The position numbers and the translations under genes are program-made. DNA of 64,000 bases from contig NZ_VKAA01000024.1 in assembly GCF_007096635.1 (NCBI RefSeq), positions 1 to 64,000 of the forward strand. The letters run 5' to 3'. The notes under the pieces were generated by a model that saw only the letters and a program-made list of their open reading frames with translations, was not told the DNA's origin and did not search any database. Positions 8,822 to 17,223 of the stretch are shown here, in pieces (position 1 is the stretch's first letter; each line of letters starts with the position of its first letter). The DNA is from Mycolicibacterium sp. 018/SC-01/001 (lineage in GTDB: Bacteria > Actinomycetota > Actinomycetes > Mycobacteriales > Mycobacteriaceae).

Positions 8822-9564
8822 GCTTCCCGTACTTCATCTCGCCTGAGCAGGCGATGCGGGAGCGCTCCGAGCTCGCCCGCAAGGGAATCGCCAGGGGCCG
8901 CAGTGTGATCGCGCTCGCCTACGCCGACGGTGTGCTGTTCGTCGCGGAGAACCCGTCGCGTTCGCTGCAGAAGGTCAGCGAACTCTACGACCGCATCGGC
9001 TTCGCCGCCGTCGGGCGCTTCAACGAGTTCAACAACCTGCGCAGCGGCGGCATCCGGTTCGCCGACACGCAGGGCTACGCGTACTCCCGCCGCGACGTCA
9101 CGGGCCGCCAGCTGGCCAATGTGTACGCCCAGACCCTCGGCACCATCTTCACCGAGCAGGCCAAGCCCTACGAGGTGGAGCTGTGCGTGGCGGAGGTGGC
9201 CCACCACGGCGAGACCAAGCCTCCCGAGCTGTACCGGATCACCTACGACGGGTCGATCGCCGACGAGCCGCATTTCGTGGTGATGGGCGGCACGACCGAA
9301 CCGATCTCGACGGCACTCGGCGAGTCCTACTCCGAGAACCTCAGCCTGGGCGAGGCCGTGTCCACCGCCGTGACCGCGCTGGGCGCCGGCGGAAACGGCG
9401 CCGAGCCACGCGTGCTGGGGCCGGGGACCCTCGAGGTGGCGGTGCTGGACGCCAATCGGCCGCGGCGTGCGTTCCGGCGTATCACCGGCGCCGCGCTGCA
9501 GGCGCTGCTGCCGGCGTCTGCCGGTGAGACCGGCGCCGAATCCGCCGCCACGACCGAGGGCTGA
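8818..9564 (+). CDS. prcA: 20S proteasome alpha subunit
   Basis: 248-residue structural subunit that forms the outer rings and gate of the core particle and the docking pockets for the Mpa C-terminal tail. It starts at GTG 8818 with SFPYFISPEQAMRERSELARKGIARGRS, the gate and first helix. YADGVLFVAENPS and GFAAVGRFNEFNNLR are typical. The C-terminal 30 or so residues are Ala/Glu-rich and probably disordered. The GTGA overlap with prcB implies coupled translation and 1:1 supply. Confidence 0.97.
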   Translation: MSFPYFISPEQAMRERSELARKGIARGRSVIALAYADGVLFVAENPSRSLQKVSELYDRIGFAAVGRFNEFNNLRSGGIRFADTQGYAYSRRDVTGRQLANVYAQTLGTIFTEQAKPYEVELCVAEVAHHGETKPPELYRITYDGSIADEPHFVVMGGTTEPISTALGESYSENLSLGEAVSTAVTALGAGGNGAEPRVLGPGTLEVAVLDANRPRRAFRRITGAALQALLPASAGETGAESAATTEG

Positions 9565-9595
9565 TCGGCCCGGAGGTCTTACCGCTTCGCCGATC
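9563..9595 (+). terminator. Possible stem-loop after prcA
   Basis: GATCGGC and GCCGATC form a perfect seven-base stem with a 19-base loop, beginning at the prcA stop. There is no T-run, so this is a weak terminator candidate or a 3' end stabiliser between prcA and the choline-oxidation genes. Confidence 0.3.
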
Positions 9596-9683
9596 CCGAC
9601 GAACCACCGGGCGCAGAGTTCCCCGACTGGGTAGTGTCCCCGCTGGCGACGTCGAGAACACAGGCGAGGAGGCGGCGGCGGGC

Positions 9684-11174
9684 ATGGACGGGGAACCTGA
9701 CCTCTGGATCGGCGGTGTGTGGCGGCGTGCCTCCGACGGCGGGACCCGTCAGATCGTCAACCCGGCCGACGGCAGCGTGGCCGCCGTCGTCGACGAAGCC
9801 ACCCCCGATGACGCCCGCGCCGCAGTTGCCGCCGCGCGGGCCGCGTTCGACGACGGGCCGTGGCGATCCACCACGGCCGCGGCGCGTTCCGAACTGCTCG
9901 ACCGCATCGCCGATCTGCTGCAGCGCGACAAGGAGGAGCTCGCCCACCTCGAGACCCGCGACACCGGAAAGACGTTGGCGGAGAGCCGCATCGACATCGA
10001 CGACGTCACCTCCGTGTTCCGCTACTACTCCCGGCTGATCGGCATCGAGGCCGACAGGCTGGTCGACGTCGGGGATCCGGCGATCGTCAGCCGCGTGGTC
10101 GCCGAACCCATCGGCGTGTGCGTATTGATCGCACCGTGGAACTACCCGCTGCTGCAGATGTCGTGGAAGGTGGCTCCCGCGCTGGCAGCGGGCGCCACGA
10201 TGGTCGCCAAGCCCAGCGAAGTCACACCGCTCTCCACGATCGCGTTCGCCCGTCTGATCGACGAGGCGGGCGTGCCGGCAGGCGTGGTGAATCTGGTGCA
10301 GGGTAGCGGGGCCACGCTCGGGGCGGCGCTGACCGACAACCCGGACGTCGACTTCATCTCGTTCACCGGAGGGTTGTCGACCGGCCGCACGATCGCCGCG
10401 ACCGCCGCCGCGCACGTCACCAAGGTGGCCCTCGAACTCGGCGGCAAGAACCCGCACATCGTCTTCGCCGACGTCCGCGACAGCGGCGACTGGGACGCCG
10501 CCGTCGACCACGTCCTCACCGGGGTGTTCCTGCACTCCGGTCAGGTGTGCTCGGCGGGCACGCGGGTCATCCTCGAAGACTCCATCGCCGACGACTTCGT
10601 CGCAGCCCTGGCGCACCGCGCCGCGACGATCCGCATCGGTGACGGCATGGACCCGGCCAGCGAGGCCGGCCCGCTGGTGTCGGAGCAGCACCGCGACAAG
10701 GTCGAAAGCTATGTGGCGCTGGGGATTTCCGAGGGTGCGACGTTGGTCTGCGGTGGGACGCGACCGTCTGATCCCGCGCTGGCCGACGGATACTTCTACC
10801 TGCCGACGATCTTCGATCACTGCGACCGGTCGATGCGCATCGTGACCGAAGAGACGTTCGGGCCGATCCTCACCGTCGAACGGTTCACGACCGAGGACGA
10901 GGCCATCGCGCTGGGCAACGACACCCGCTACGGCCTGGCCGCCGGTGTCCGCACCGCGGACACGGCGCGGGGCGAGCGGGTGGCGCGCGCGTTGCGGCAC
11001 GGCACGGTGTGGCTCAACGACTTCGGCTACTACACCGCCGCCGCGGAGTGGGGCGGCTTCGGCGCCTCGGGTAACGGGCGCGAACTCGGGCCCAGTGGCC
11101 TGGCGGAATATCAGGAACTCAAACACATCTGGCACAACACGGCCCCCGCTGCCGCGGGCTGGTTCACACACTGA
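9684..11174 (+). CDS. betB: Betaine-aldehyde dehydrogenase
   Basis: NAD(P)+-dependent aldehyde dehydrogenase of 496 residues, expected to oxidise betaine aldehyde to glycine betaine in the cytoplasm. Catalytic residues are visible: Asn153 in APWNYPL, Glu251 in ALELGGKN and Cys289 in SGQVCSAG. GQVCSAG and the final block FGASGNGRELG are common in the betaine-aldehyde group, but substrate assignment rests mainly on the choline dehydrogenase two genes downstream. A GAGGAGG lies about seven bases before the ATG. The next gene (permease) starts 30 bases downstream. It could serve another aldehyde if the permease and GMC enzyme use a different alcohol. Confidence 0.85.
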   Translation: MDGEPDLWIGGVWRRASDGGTRQIVNPADGSVAAVVDEATPDDARAAVAAARAAFDDGPWRSTTAAARSELLDRIADLLQRDKEELAHLETRDTGKTLAESRIDIDDVTSVFRYYSRLIGIEADRLVDVGDPAIVSRVVAEPIGVCVLIAPWNYPLLQMSWKVAPALAAGATMVAKPSEVTPLSTIAFARLIDEAGVPAGVVNLVQGSGATLGAALTDNPDVDFISFTGGLSTGRTIAATAAAHVTKVALELGGKNPHIVFADVRDSGDWDAAVDHVLTGVFLHSGQVCSAGTRVILEDSIADDFVAALAHRAATIRIGDGMDPASEAGPLVSEQHRDKVESYVALGISEGATLVCGGTRPSDPALADGYFYLPTIFDHCDRSMRIVTEETFGPILTVERFTTEDEAIALGNDTRYGLAAGVRTADTARGERVARALRHGTVWLNDFGYYTAAAEWGGFGASGNGRELGPSGLAEYQELKHIWHNTAPAAAGWFTH

Positions 11175-11204
11175 GGGCAGTCCCGGAGTAGAAGGGCAAC
11201 ACGC

Positions 11205-12740
11205 ATGGTGATCAAAGATCCTCACCCCGACAGCGGCATGGAGGATTTCGGCTACAAGGAATCCCTGGACCGCAGCATCGGGAAGTTCGCCAGCTTCGCC
11301 GCCGGGGTCAGCTACATCTCGATCCTGACCGGCACCTTCCAGCTGTTCTACTTCGGATTCTCCAGTGCCGGACCGGCATACCTGTGGTCGTGGCCGATCG
11401 TGTTCGTCGGCCAGATGGCCGTCGCGCTGTGCTTCATGGAACTCGCCGCCAAGTATCCCGTCGCCGGATCGGTCTACAACTGGAGCAAGAAGCTGGCGAG
11501 CCGGCTGGTCGGCTGGACCTCGGGTTGGCTGATGCTGACCGCGTCGATCGTCACGATCTCCGCGGTGGCGCTGGCCTATCAGCTCAATCTGCCGAGGCTG
11601 TGGAGCGGGTTCCAGATCATCGGTGACGGCACCGGCGAATACGACTACGCCGCGAACGCGGTGCTCCTGGGTACCATCCTCATCGCATTCACCACGCTGG
11701 TCAACGCCCTGGGTGTGCGGCTGATGGCGATGATCAACAGCGCGGGCGTGTTCATCGAACTGATCGCCGCGGTGCTGATCGCGGTGCTGCTGGCCGTGAA
11801 CATCGAGCGCGGGCCCGACGTCTTCTTCTCCACCAACGGTTACGGCGCCGGGGAGTCCATGGGGTACCTGGGCGCGTTCCTGGTCGCCTCGCTGGCGTCC
11901 GGGTATGTGATGTACGGCTTCGACACCGCCTCGTCGCTGGGTGAGGAGACCGTGGAGCCGCGCCGCACCGCACCCAAGGCGATCCTGCGGGCCATCCTGG
12001 CCTCGTTCGTCATCGGCGGCGCGATCCTGGTGTTCGCGGTGATGGCCGCGCCCAACCTCGACGACCCGAAGCTCGGGGAGAGCTCCGGTGGTCTGCAGTA
12101 CATCGTCGAGTCGGTGATGTGGGGACCGCTGGGCAAGATCTTCCTGGTCTGCATCGTCGTGGCGGTGACGGTGTGCACGCTGGCCGTGCACACCGCGGCG
12201 ATCCGGCTCACCTTCGCGATGGCCCGCGACAACGCGCTGCCCTTCGGTGAGCGGTTGGCCACCGTGCACCCGAAGACCCAGACCCCGATCGTGCCCGCGG
12301 TCACGATCGGCGTCATCGCGGTGATCATCCTGGTGATCAACATCGAACAGCCCAAGATCTTCACGGTGCTGACCTCGATCGCGATCATCATGATCTACCT
12401 GGCCTACCTGATGGTGACCGGCCCGCTGCTGAAGAAGCGGCTGCAGGGACAGTGGCCGCCGAAAGACCTCAAAGAGGGTGGCTACTTCACGATGGGCCGC
12501 TGGGGTCTGCCCGTGAACATCGTGGCCGTCGTCTGGGGCGTCGGGATGGCGCTGAACCTGGCGTGGCCGCGCACGGCGGTCTACGGGGAGCCCTGGTACA
12601 ACACGTGGGGCGCGTTCGTCTACATCGGCGTCATCCTCGGTGCCGGGCTGCTGTGGTATTTCCTCAAGGGGCGCAACCACATCGGCACGCTCGAGTCGCA
12701 CGCCGCCACGACCGTCGCGGAGGCGCGCACCGATGGCTGA
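11205..12740 (+). CDS. APC-family amino acid/amine permease
   Basis: 511-residue membrane transporter of the amino acid-polyamine-organocation superfamily, with about 12 hydrophobic segments. The first helix region FASFAAGVSYISILTGTFQLFYFG and the following MELAAKYPVAGSVYNWSKK are typical of APC permeases. Placed between an aldehyde dehydrogenase and a choline dehydrogenase, it probably imports the substrate (choline or a related amine), but this is an inference from context; APC permeases carry many amines and amino acids. Its stop overlaps the next start by eight bases, so the cassette is one transcription unit. Confidence 0.85.
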   Translation: MVIKDPHPDSGMEDFGYKESLDRSIGKFASFAAGVSYISILTGTFQLFYFGFSSAGPAYLWSWPIVFVGQMAVALCFMELAAKYPVAGSVYNWSKKLASRLVGWTSGWLMLTASIVTISAVALAYQLNLPRLWSGFQIIGDGTGEYDYAANAVLLGTILIAFTTLVNALGVRLMAMINSAGVFIELIAAVLIAVLLAVNIERGPDVFFSTNGYGAGESMGYLGAFLVASLASGYVMYGFDTASSLGEETVEPRRTAPKAILRAILASFVIGGAILVFAVMAAPNLDDPKLGESSGGLQYIVESVMWGPLGKIFLVCIVVAVTVCTLAVHTAAIRLTFAMARDNALPFGERLATVHPKTQTPIVPAVTIGVIAVIILVINIEQPKIFTVLTSIAIIMIYLAYLMVTGPLLKKRLQGQWPPKDLKEGGYFTMGRWGLPVNIVAVVWGVGMALNLAWPRTAVYGEPWYNTWGAFVYIGVILGAGLLWYFLKGRNHIGTLESHAATTVAEARTDG

Positions 12741-14256
12741 GACGGGTGTGTTCGACTACGTGATCGCCGGCGGCGGCACCGCGGGATGCGTGCTCGCTGC
12801 CCGCTTGTCGGAGGATCCCGACGTCACGGTGTGCCTGATCGAGGCGGGCCCGTCCGACGTCGGGGACGACAAGATCCTGGTGCTCGCGGACTGGATGCAC
12901 CTGCTGGACTCGGGATACGACTGGGACTATCCGGTCGAACCCCAGGAGCGCGGAAACTCGTTCATGCGCCACGCCCGCGGCAAGGTCCTCGGCGGGTGTT
13001 CCTCGCACAACTCGTGCATCGCGTTCCACCCGCCCGCCGAGGCGCTCGACGAATGGGCGGCGATGGGCGCGACCGGCTGGAGCGCCGCCGAGGTGCTCCC
13101 GCTGGTGCAGCGGCTCACGCAGACGGTCACGTTGCGCGACGTGCCGCCTGAGGACCCCTGCGGTGCAGCGGTTCTCGAGGCGGCCGCGATGGTGGGACTG
13201 CCGACGGTGGCCTTCAACCGCGGTGAGACGGTGCGCAACGGTGCCGGCTGGTTCCAGATCAACGCCGGAGAGGACGGCATCCGCAACTCGACGTCGCATG
13301 CGTTCCTGCATCCGATCCTGGGCACGCGGGCGAACCTCGAGGTACGCACCGACACGTGGGTGTCGGAGATCCTGTTCGACGACGCCCTGCGGGCCACCGG
13401 GGTGCGCTACCAGCGGCCCGACCTGACCGGGTATGACACCGTGGCGGCGCGTCGCGAGGTGATCGTGACCGCAGGCGCCATCGACACGCCGAAGCTGTTG
13501 ATGCTCTCCGGAATCGGGCCCACCGCGCACCTGCGCGAGATCGGCGTCGACGTGCGTGTCGACTCGCCGGGGGTGGGTGCCAACCTCGACGACCACGTCG
13601 AGGGCCTGGTGTTCTGGGAGGCCGCCCAGCCGATGGTGAGCACGTCCACGCAGTGGTGGGAGATCGGGCTGTTCACCACGATCGACGAGGGCGTGAGCCA
13701 ACCCGACATGATGATGCACTACGGCAGTGTGCCGTTCGACATGAACACGCTGCGCCGCGGATACCCGACCACCGACAACGGATTCTGCTTGACGCCCAAT
13801 GTGACTCAGGGACGCTCGCGGGGAACGGTGCGGTTACGCACCCGCGATTTCCGGGACCGGCCGCGCGTCGACCCGCGCTACTTCACGGATCCGGACGGCT
13901 ATGACGACCGGATCATGCTGGCCGGGGTCAAGCTGGCCCGCCGGATCGCCGAACAGTCGCCGCTCGCGCCGTGGGTGGCGCGCGAGCTCGCACCGGGGCC
14001 CGACGCGACCACGGACGAGGAACTGCTCGACTACATCCACCAGTGCCACAACACGGTCTACCACCCGGCCGCGACCGCTCGGATGGGTGCGGTGAGCGAC
14101 CCGATGGCGGTGCTCGATCCGCAGCTGAGGGTCAAGGGGGTCAGCGGCCTGCGGGTGGTGGACGCGTCGGCGATGCCGAAACTGCCTGCGGTGAACCCGA
14201 ACATCACCGTGATGACGATGGCGGAGAAGTGTGCCGACCTCATCCGAGCAGGCTGA
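12733..14256 (+). CDS. betA: GMC oxidoreductase, choline dehydrogenase-like
   Basis: 507-residue FAD-dependent alcohol oxidoreductase. The Rossmann dinucleotide motif GGGTAGCVLAARLSE lies at residues 11-25, GKVLGGCSSHNSC is the GMC signature 1 and GAIDTPKLLMLSGIGP signature 2. The active-site His lies in CHNTVYHPAATARMG (about 438-452) and the second active-site block is VNPNITVMTMAEK near the C-terminus. With betB it would take choline to glycine betaine in two steps. I chose the ATG at 12733 because upstream residues in frame are not GMC-like. Other GMC alcohol oxidases cannot be excluded from sequence alone. Confidence 0.85.
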   Translation: MAETGVFDYVIAGGGTAGCVLAARLSEDPDVTVCLIEAGPSDVGDDKILVLADWMHLLDSGYDWDYPVEPQERGNSFMRHARGKVLGGCSSHNSCIAFHPPAEALDEWAAMGATGWSAAEVLPLVQRLTQTVTLRDVPPEDPCGAAVLEAAAMVGLPTVAFNRGETVRNGAGWFQINAGEDGIRNSTSHAFLHPILGTRANLEVRTDTWVSEILFDDALRATGVRYQRPDLTGYDTVAARREVIVTAGAIDTPKLLMLSGIGPTAHLREIGVDVRVDSPGVGANLDDHVEGLVFWEAAQPMVSTSTQWWEIGLFTTIDEGVSQPDMMMHYGSVPFDMNTLRRGYPTTDNGFCLTPNVTQGRSRGTVRLRTRDFRDRPRVDPRYFTDPDGYDDRIMLAGVKLARRIAEQSPLAPWVARELAPGPDATTDEELLDYIHQCHNTVYHPAATARMGAVSDPMAVLDPQLRVKGVSGLRVVDASAMPKLPAVNPNITVMTMAEKCADLIRAG

Positions 14257-16078
14257 GCGCGCCGCGCTGCCCGCGTTCCTGGCCGAGCACACGCCGTTCC
14301 AGAGTGCGACCGACGATGAGCTGACCGCGCTGGCCGCGGGTGCCGCGATCGAGACGCTGCCCGCCGACGTGGTGGTCGCCGACTTCGCGTCCCGGGTGCC
14401 CGATGCGGTGTGGCTGGTGCGCGACGGTCTGGTCGCCCTACGAGCCAGCGGGGACGGCGCGTTGATCGACGTCGTCGGTCCCGGCGGGATCTTCGGCTAC
14501 CTGCCGCTGCTCAGCGGGGCCGGCATGGATTTCCGGGCCGAGACGTCCGTGCCCAGCACGGTGATCCGCCTGCCGGGCGCGCTGGTGCAGCAGCAGTTCG
14601 CGAAGCCGACCGGGTTGGCGTTCCTGGCGTCCGCGGGATGGCACCGGGCCGTCGAACGGCCGACCATCGCCCCGGCCACCGACGCCCGGCCGGTGTCGGA
14701 GTTGGTCCACGGCGACGTCCTGCTGGTCGCGCCGGACGAGACGGTGCGCGCGGCAGTGACGCAGATGACCGCCCATCACGTCTCGTACGCGCTGATCCGG
14801 TTGCCCGGCGGGGATCTGGGCATCTTCACCGACCGAGACCTGCGCACCCGGGTGGTCGCGGCCGGGCGGTCGGTCGACGTGCCGATCGCGTCGGTGATGA
14901 GCGCCCCGGCCCGCACCGTGACCTCGGATCTGACCGCCGACAGCGTGCTGATGGAGATGCTGGAGTGCGGACTGCGGCACATGCCGGTGCTCACGCCGCG
15001 CGGCGAGGTACTCGGGGTCCTCGAGGACGCCGACCTGTTGGCGGCCTCGGCGCGGCAGAGCTTCCTGCTGCGCCGTTCGATCGCCCAAGCCGACGACGCC
15101 GCTCAGTTGCGCGAGGTCGGCCGGCAGGTCACCGGGACCGCAGTCGATCTGTTCCGTAACGGCACCAAGGCGGTGGCGACGAGTGCGATCCTGTCGGTCG
15201 TCGTCGACAGCCTGGTCCGTCGCGCTCTGGAACTCGTTGTCGCCCAGCCCGACAGCGCGCCGGCGGACGGGTTCGCCTGGCTCACGCTGGGTAGCGTCGC
15301 GCGCCGCGAGGCGATGCCGTCCTCGGATGTCGACAGCGCGCTGTCGTGGCGCGACGATCTCGGCGCGCATGCCGGCGCGTTCCGGCACATCGCCGCCACG
15401 GTGCACCAGCTGCTCGAGCAGGCGGGCCTGCCGACCGATCGCAACGGCGCCACCGCCGACAAGCCCAAATTCGCACGCTCTCAATCGGACTGGCGTGCCG
15501 CCGCACAGGGCTGGCTGGCCGAACCGCTGCGGGGCCGCGGTTTGATGTTCTCCTCGCTGCTGATCGACGCGCGGGTGGTCTGGGGTGATGCGGGGCTGCA
15601 CACCGCGCCGTCGGCCTACCACCGCATCCGCGAGCAGTACCCGGAGGCGCTGCGGTTGCAGTTGCTCGACGCGCTGTCGGGCCGCATGCGGACGCGATCG
15701 TTGCGCGACGTGCTGTCCCGCCGCGGAGGCACATTCGATCTGAAGAACCATGCGGTGACGCCGATCGTCAATCTCGCGCGGTGGGGTGGTCTGGCGGCCG
15801 GGGTCACCTCGGCCGCGACGCCGACCCGGTTGGCCGCAGCCGCCCAGGCCGGCGCGCTGACCGAACGCGACGCCGGCACGCTGACCGAGGTGTTCACGAT
15901 GCTGCAGCGGATGCGGATGGCCCATCAGGTCGAGCAGGTCACCGCGGGCCGCCCGCCCGGCGACATCGTCGCCTACGCCGAACTGTCCCCGCTGGATCGC
16001 AGCCTGCTCGGCGACGGGCTGCGGGAGATCGCCGCCGTGCGCCGCCGGGTCGGCACCGTCGGGCTGACCGGGCGGTAG
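14231..16078 (+). CDS. Cyclic-nucleotide-binding/CBS/DUF294 nucleotidyltransferase-like protein
   Basis: 615-residue signalling protein with four parts: a CAP_ED-like domain (about 20-135, with GGIFGYLPLLSG), a CBS pair (about 155-275, with GIFTDRDLRTRV and GVLEDADLLAAS), a DUF294 nucleotidyltransferase-like domain (about 345-440; GSVARREAMPSSDVDSALSW keeps the GS...DxD pattern of GlnD-type enzymes) and a DUF294 C-terminal domain. The GTG start lies inside betA, 26 bases before its stop, so it is translationally coupled to choline oxidation. In other bacteria such proteins sit beside acetate or solute transporters. A regulatory role tied to adenylate or nucleotide signals is inferred; substrates are unknown. 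Confidence 0.85.
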   Translation: MPTSSEQAERAALPAFLAEHTPFQSATDDELTALAAGAAIETLPADVVVADFASRVPDAVWLVRDGLVALRASGDGALIDVVGPGGIFGYLPLLSGAGMDFRAETSVPSTVIRLPGALVQQQFAKPTGLAFLASAGWHRAVERPTIAPATDARPVSELVHGDVLLVAPDETVRAAVTQMTAHHVSYALIRLPGGDLGIFTDRDLRTRVVAAGRSVDVPIASVMSAPARTVTSDLTADSVLMEMLECGLRHMPVLTPRGEVLGVLEDADLLAASARQSFLLRRSIAQADDAAQLREVGRQVTGTAVDLFRNGTKAVATSAILSVVVDSLVRRALELVVAQPDSAPADGFAWLTLGSVARREAMPSSDVDSALSWRDDLGAHAGAFRHIAATVHQLLEQAGLPTDRNGATADKPKFARSQSDWRAAAQGWLAEPLRGRGLMFSSLLIDARVVWGDAGLHTAPSAYHRIREQYPEALRLQLLDALSGRMRTRSLRDVLSRRGGTFDLKNHAVTPIVNLARWGGLAAGVTSAATPTRLAAAAQAGALTERDAGTLTEVFTMLQRMRMAHQVEQVTAGRPPGDIVAYAELSPLDRSLLGDGLREIAAVRRRVGTVGLTGR

Positions 16079-16084
16079 GGCGGG

Positions 16085-17167
16085 TCAGGTCCAGTACAGC
16101 GCGCGAGCGTTCGGCAGCGTCGCGGCGATCTCGTCGTCGAACCACGAATGCAGCTGCGCCATGGTGTCTTTCGGATAGACGTACTTCGTCGCTCCGAATT
16201 TGCCGAACTTCCTGGTGCGGGCGGACTCGTCCATCTCGAGCTTCGTGCGCGGGTACCACGACGTCAGGACCTCCTTGCTGGCCTGCGTGAACCGGTGCGT
16301 GATGCACTCGACGGTGAGGTCCAGTCCGGGGATGCCTGCGGTCGCGTCGGCCACCGACCGCAGGAGCTCGCCGTATCCGGCCTGCCAGTCGGGGATCGGC
16401 ATGATCGGCGCGATGGTGAGCCCGACGGGATAGCCCGCGCTCGCGAGTCGGGCGAGCGCCGCGATGCGGCGCGACAGGCGGGCGGTGCCGCCCTCGAAGC
16501 GGCCCGCGACCTCCTCGGCGTTGACCGAGACCCGCACCCGGGTGCAGCCGTGGTGGGGCAGTTCCAGCAGCGGGTCGACGTTGTCGTACTTCGTGGTGAA
16601 ACGCAGCCCCACCGGGGTGGGCCAGTCGCGGGAGCTGACGTGGGTGATCGCGGCCGACAGCGAACCGGTCAGGTGCTCCAGCGCCAGCGGATCGGTGTAG
16701 CAGGACGCCTCGAAGGTGGTGCCTTCGTCAGCGCGTGCCGTGGTCGACGTGACGGTCCCGTGGCCGACGTGCGCGTCCATTCCGGCGAGTATCTCGGGCA
16801 GGTTCGCGTAGACGCGGGTGATCGGCGGCCCGCCGAGGGAGCCGGCGAGGTAGCAGTACTGGCAGTGCCCGGGGCAGCCTTCGGCGAGGTCCATCCGCCA
16901 GTCCGCGCTCGGCGGGATGGGCTGCATGCGCCGTTTCGACGGCGGCGCCACCACCACGGCCAGCGTCCGTTTGGCCGCCGCGTACGTGGCTCGCTCGTCA
17001 GCGCCGCGCAGTCGGGGCAACCGGTCGCCGGGAAGCACGTCGATGGCCGGTACACCGGCGGCCTGACAACGCCGGATGATCTCCGCGCCGTGCGGGAGTT
17101 CGGCGGCCGAGCGGGTCACCAGGACACGCTGCGGAGTCCACAGCACAGGGGAGGGAGTGATCGTCAT
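16085..17167 (-). CDS. Radical SAM protein, spore photoproduct lyase-like
   Basis: 360-residue radical SAM enzyme. The cluster motif CPGHCQYC (Cys98, Cys102, Cys105) fits C-x3-C-x2-C. YCYLAGSLGG, RFTTKYDNVDPLL and the C-terminal KYVYPKD resemble the spore photoproduct lyase (SplB) family. Mycobacteria do not sporulate in the usual sense and homologues occur without a known substrate, so DNA photolesion repair is only a family-based guess. It converges on the CBS protein with six bases between stops and lies 56 bases downstream of the DUF1023 hydrolase gene on the same strand. Confidence 0.8.
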   Translation of the reverse strand: MTITPSPVLWTPQRVLVTRSAAELPHGAEIIRRCQAAGVPAIDVLPGDRLPRLRGADERATYAAAKRTLAVVVAPPSKRRMQPIPPSADWRMDLAEGCPGHCQYCYLAGSLGGPPITRVYANLPEILAGMDAHVGHGTVTSTTARADEGTTFEASCYTDPLALEHLTGSLSAAITHVSSRDWPTPVGLRFTTKYDNVDPLLELPHHGCTRVRVSVNAEEVAGRFEGGTARLSRRIAALARLASAGYPVGLTIAPIMPIPDWQAGYGELLRSVADATAGIPGLDLTVECITHRFTQASKEVLTSWYPRTKLEMDESARTRKFGKFGATKYVYPKDTMAQLHSWFDDEIAATLPNARALYWT

Positions 17168-17223
17168 CGCCTGGGAAGCAACAGGATTGATCTTGTCCTG
17201 ATTCCTGGTGGATGGTGTCGGCG

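Noticed and set aside
9579..12701. A 1040-codon open frame on the minus strand opposite the aldehyde dehydrogenase and permease
   Set aside because: Shadow of two well-supported plus-strand genes; composition is typical of antisense frames.
14231..14260. Frameshifted end of betA rather than a new gene
   Set aside because: betA ends with the normal GMC C-terminal block and the overlapping frame begins a complete domain protein with its own GTG and upstream GGAGAA.
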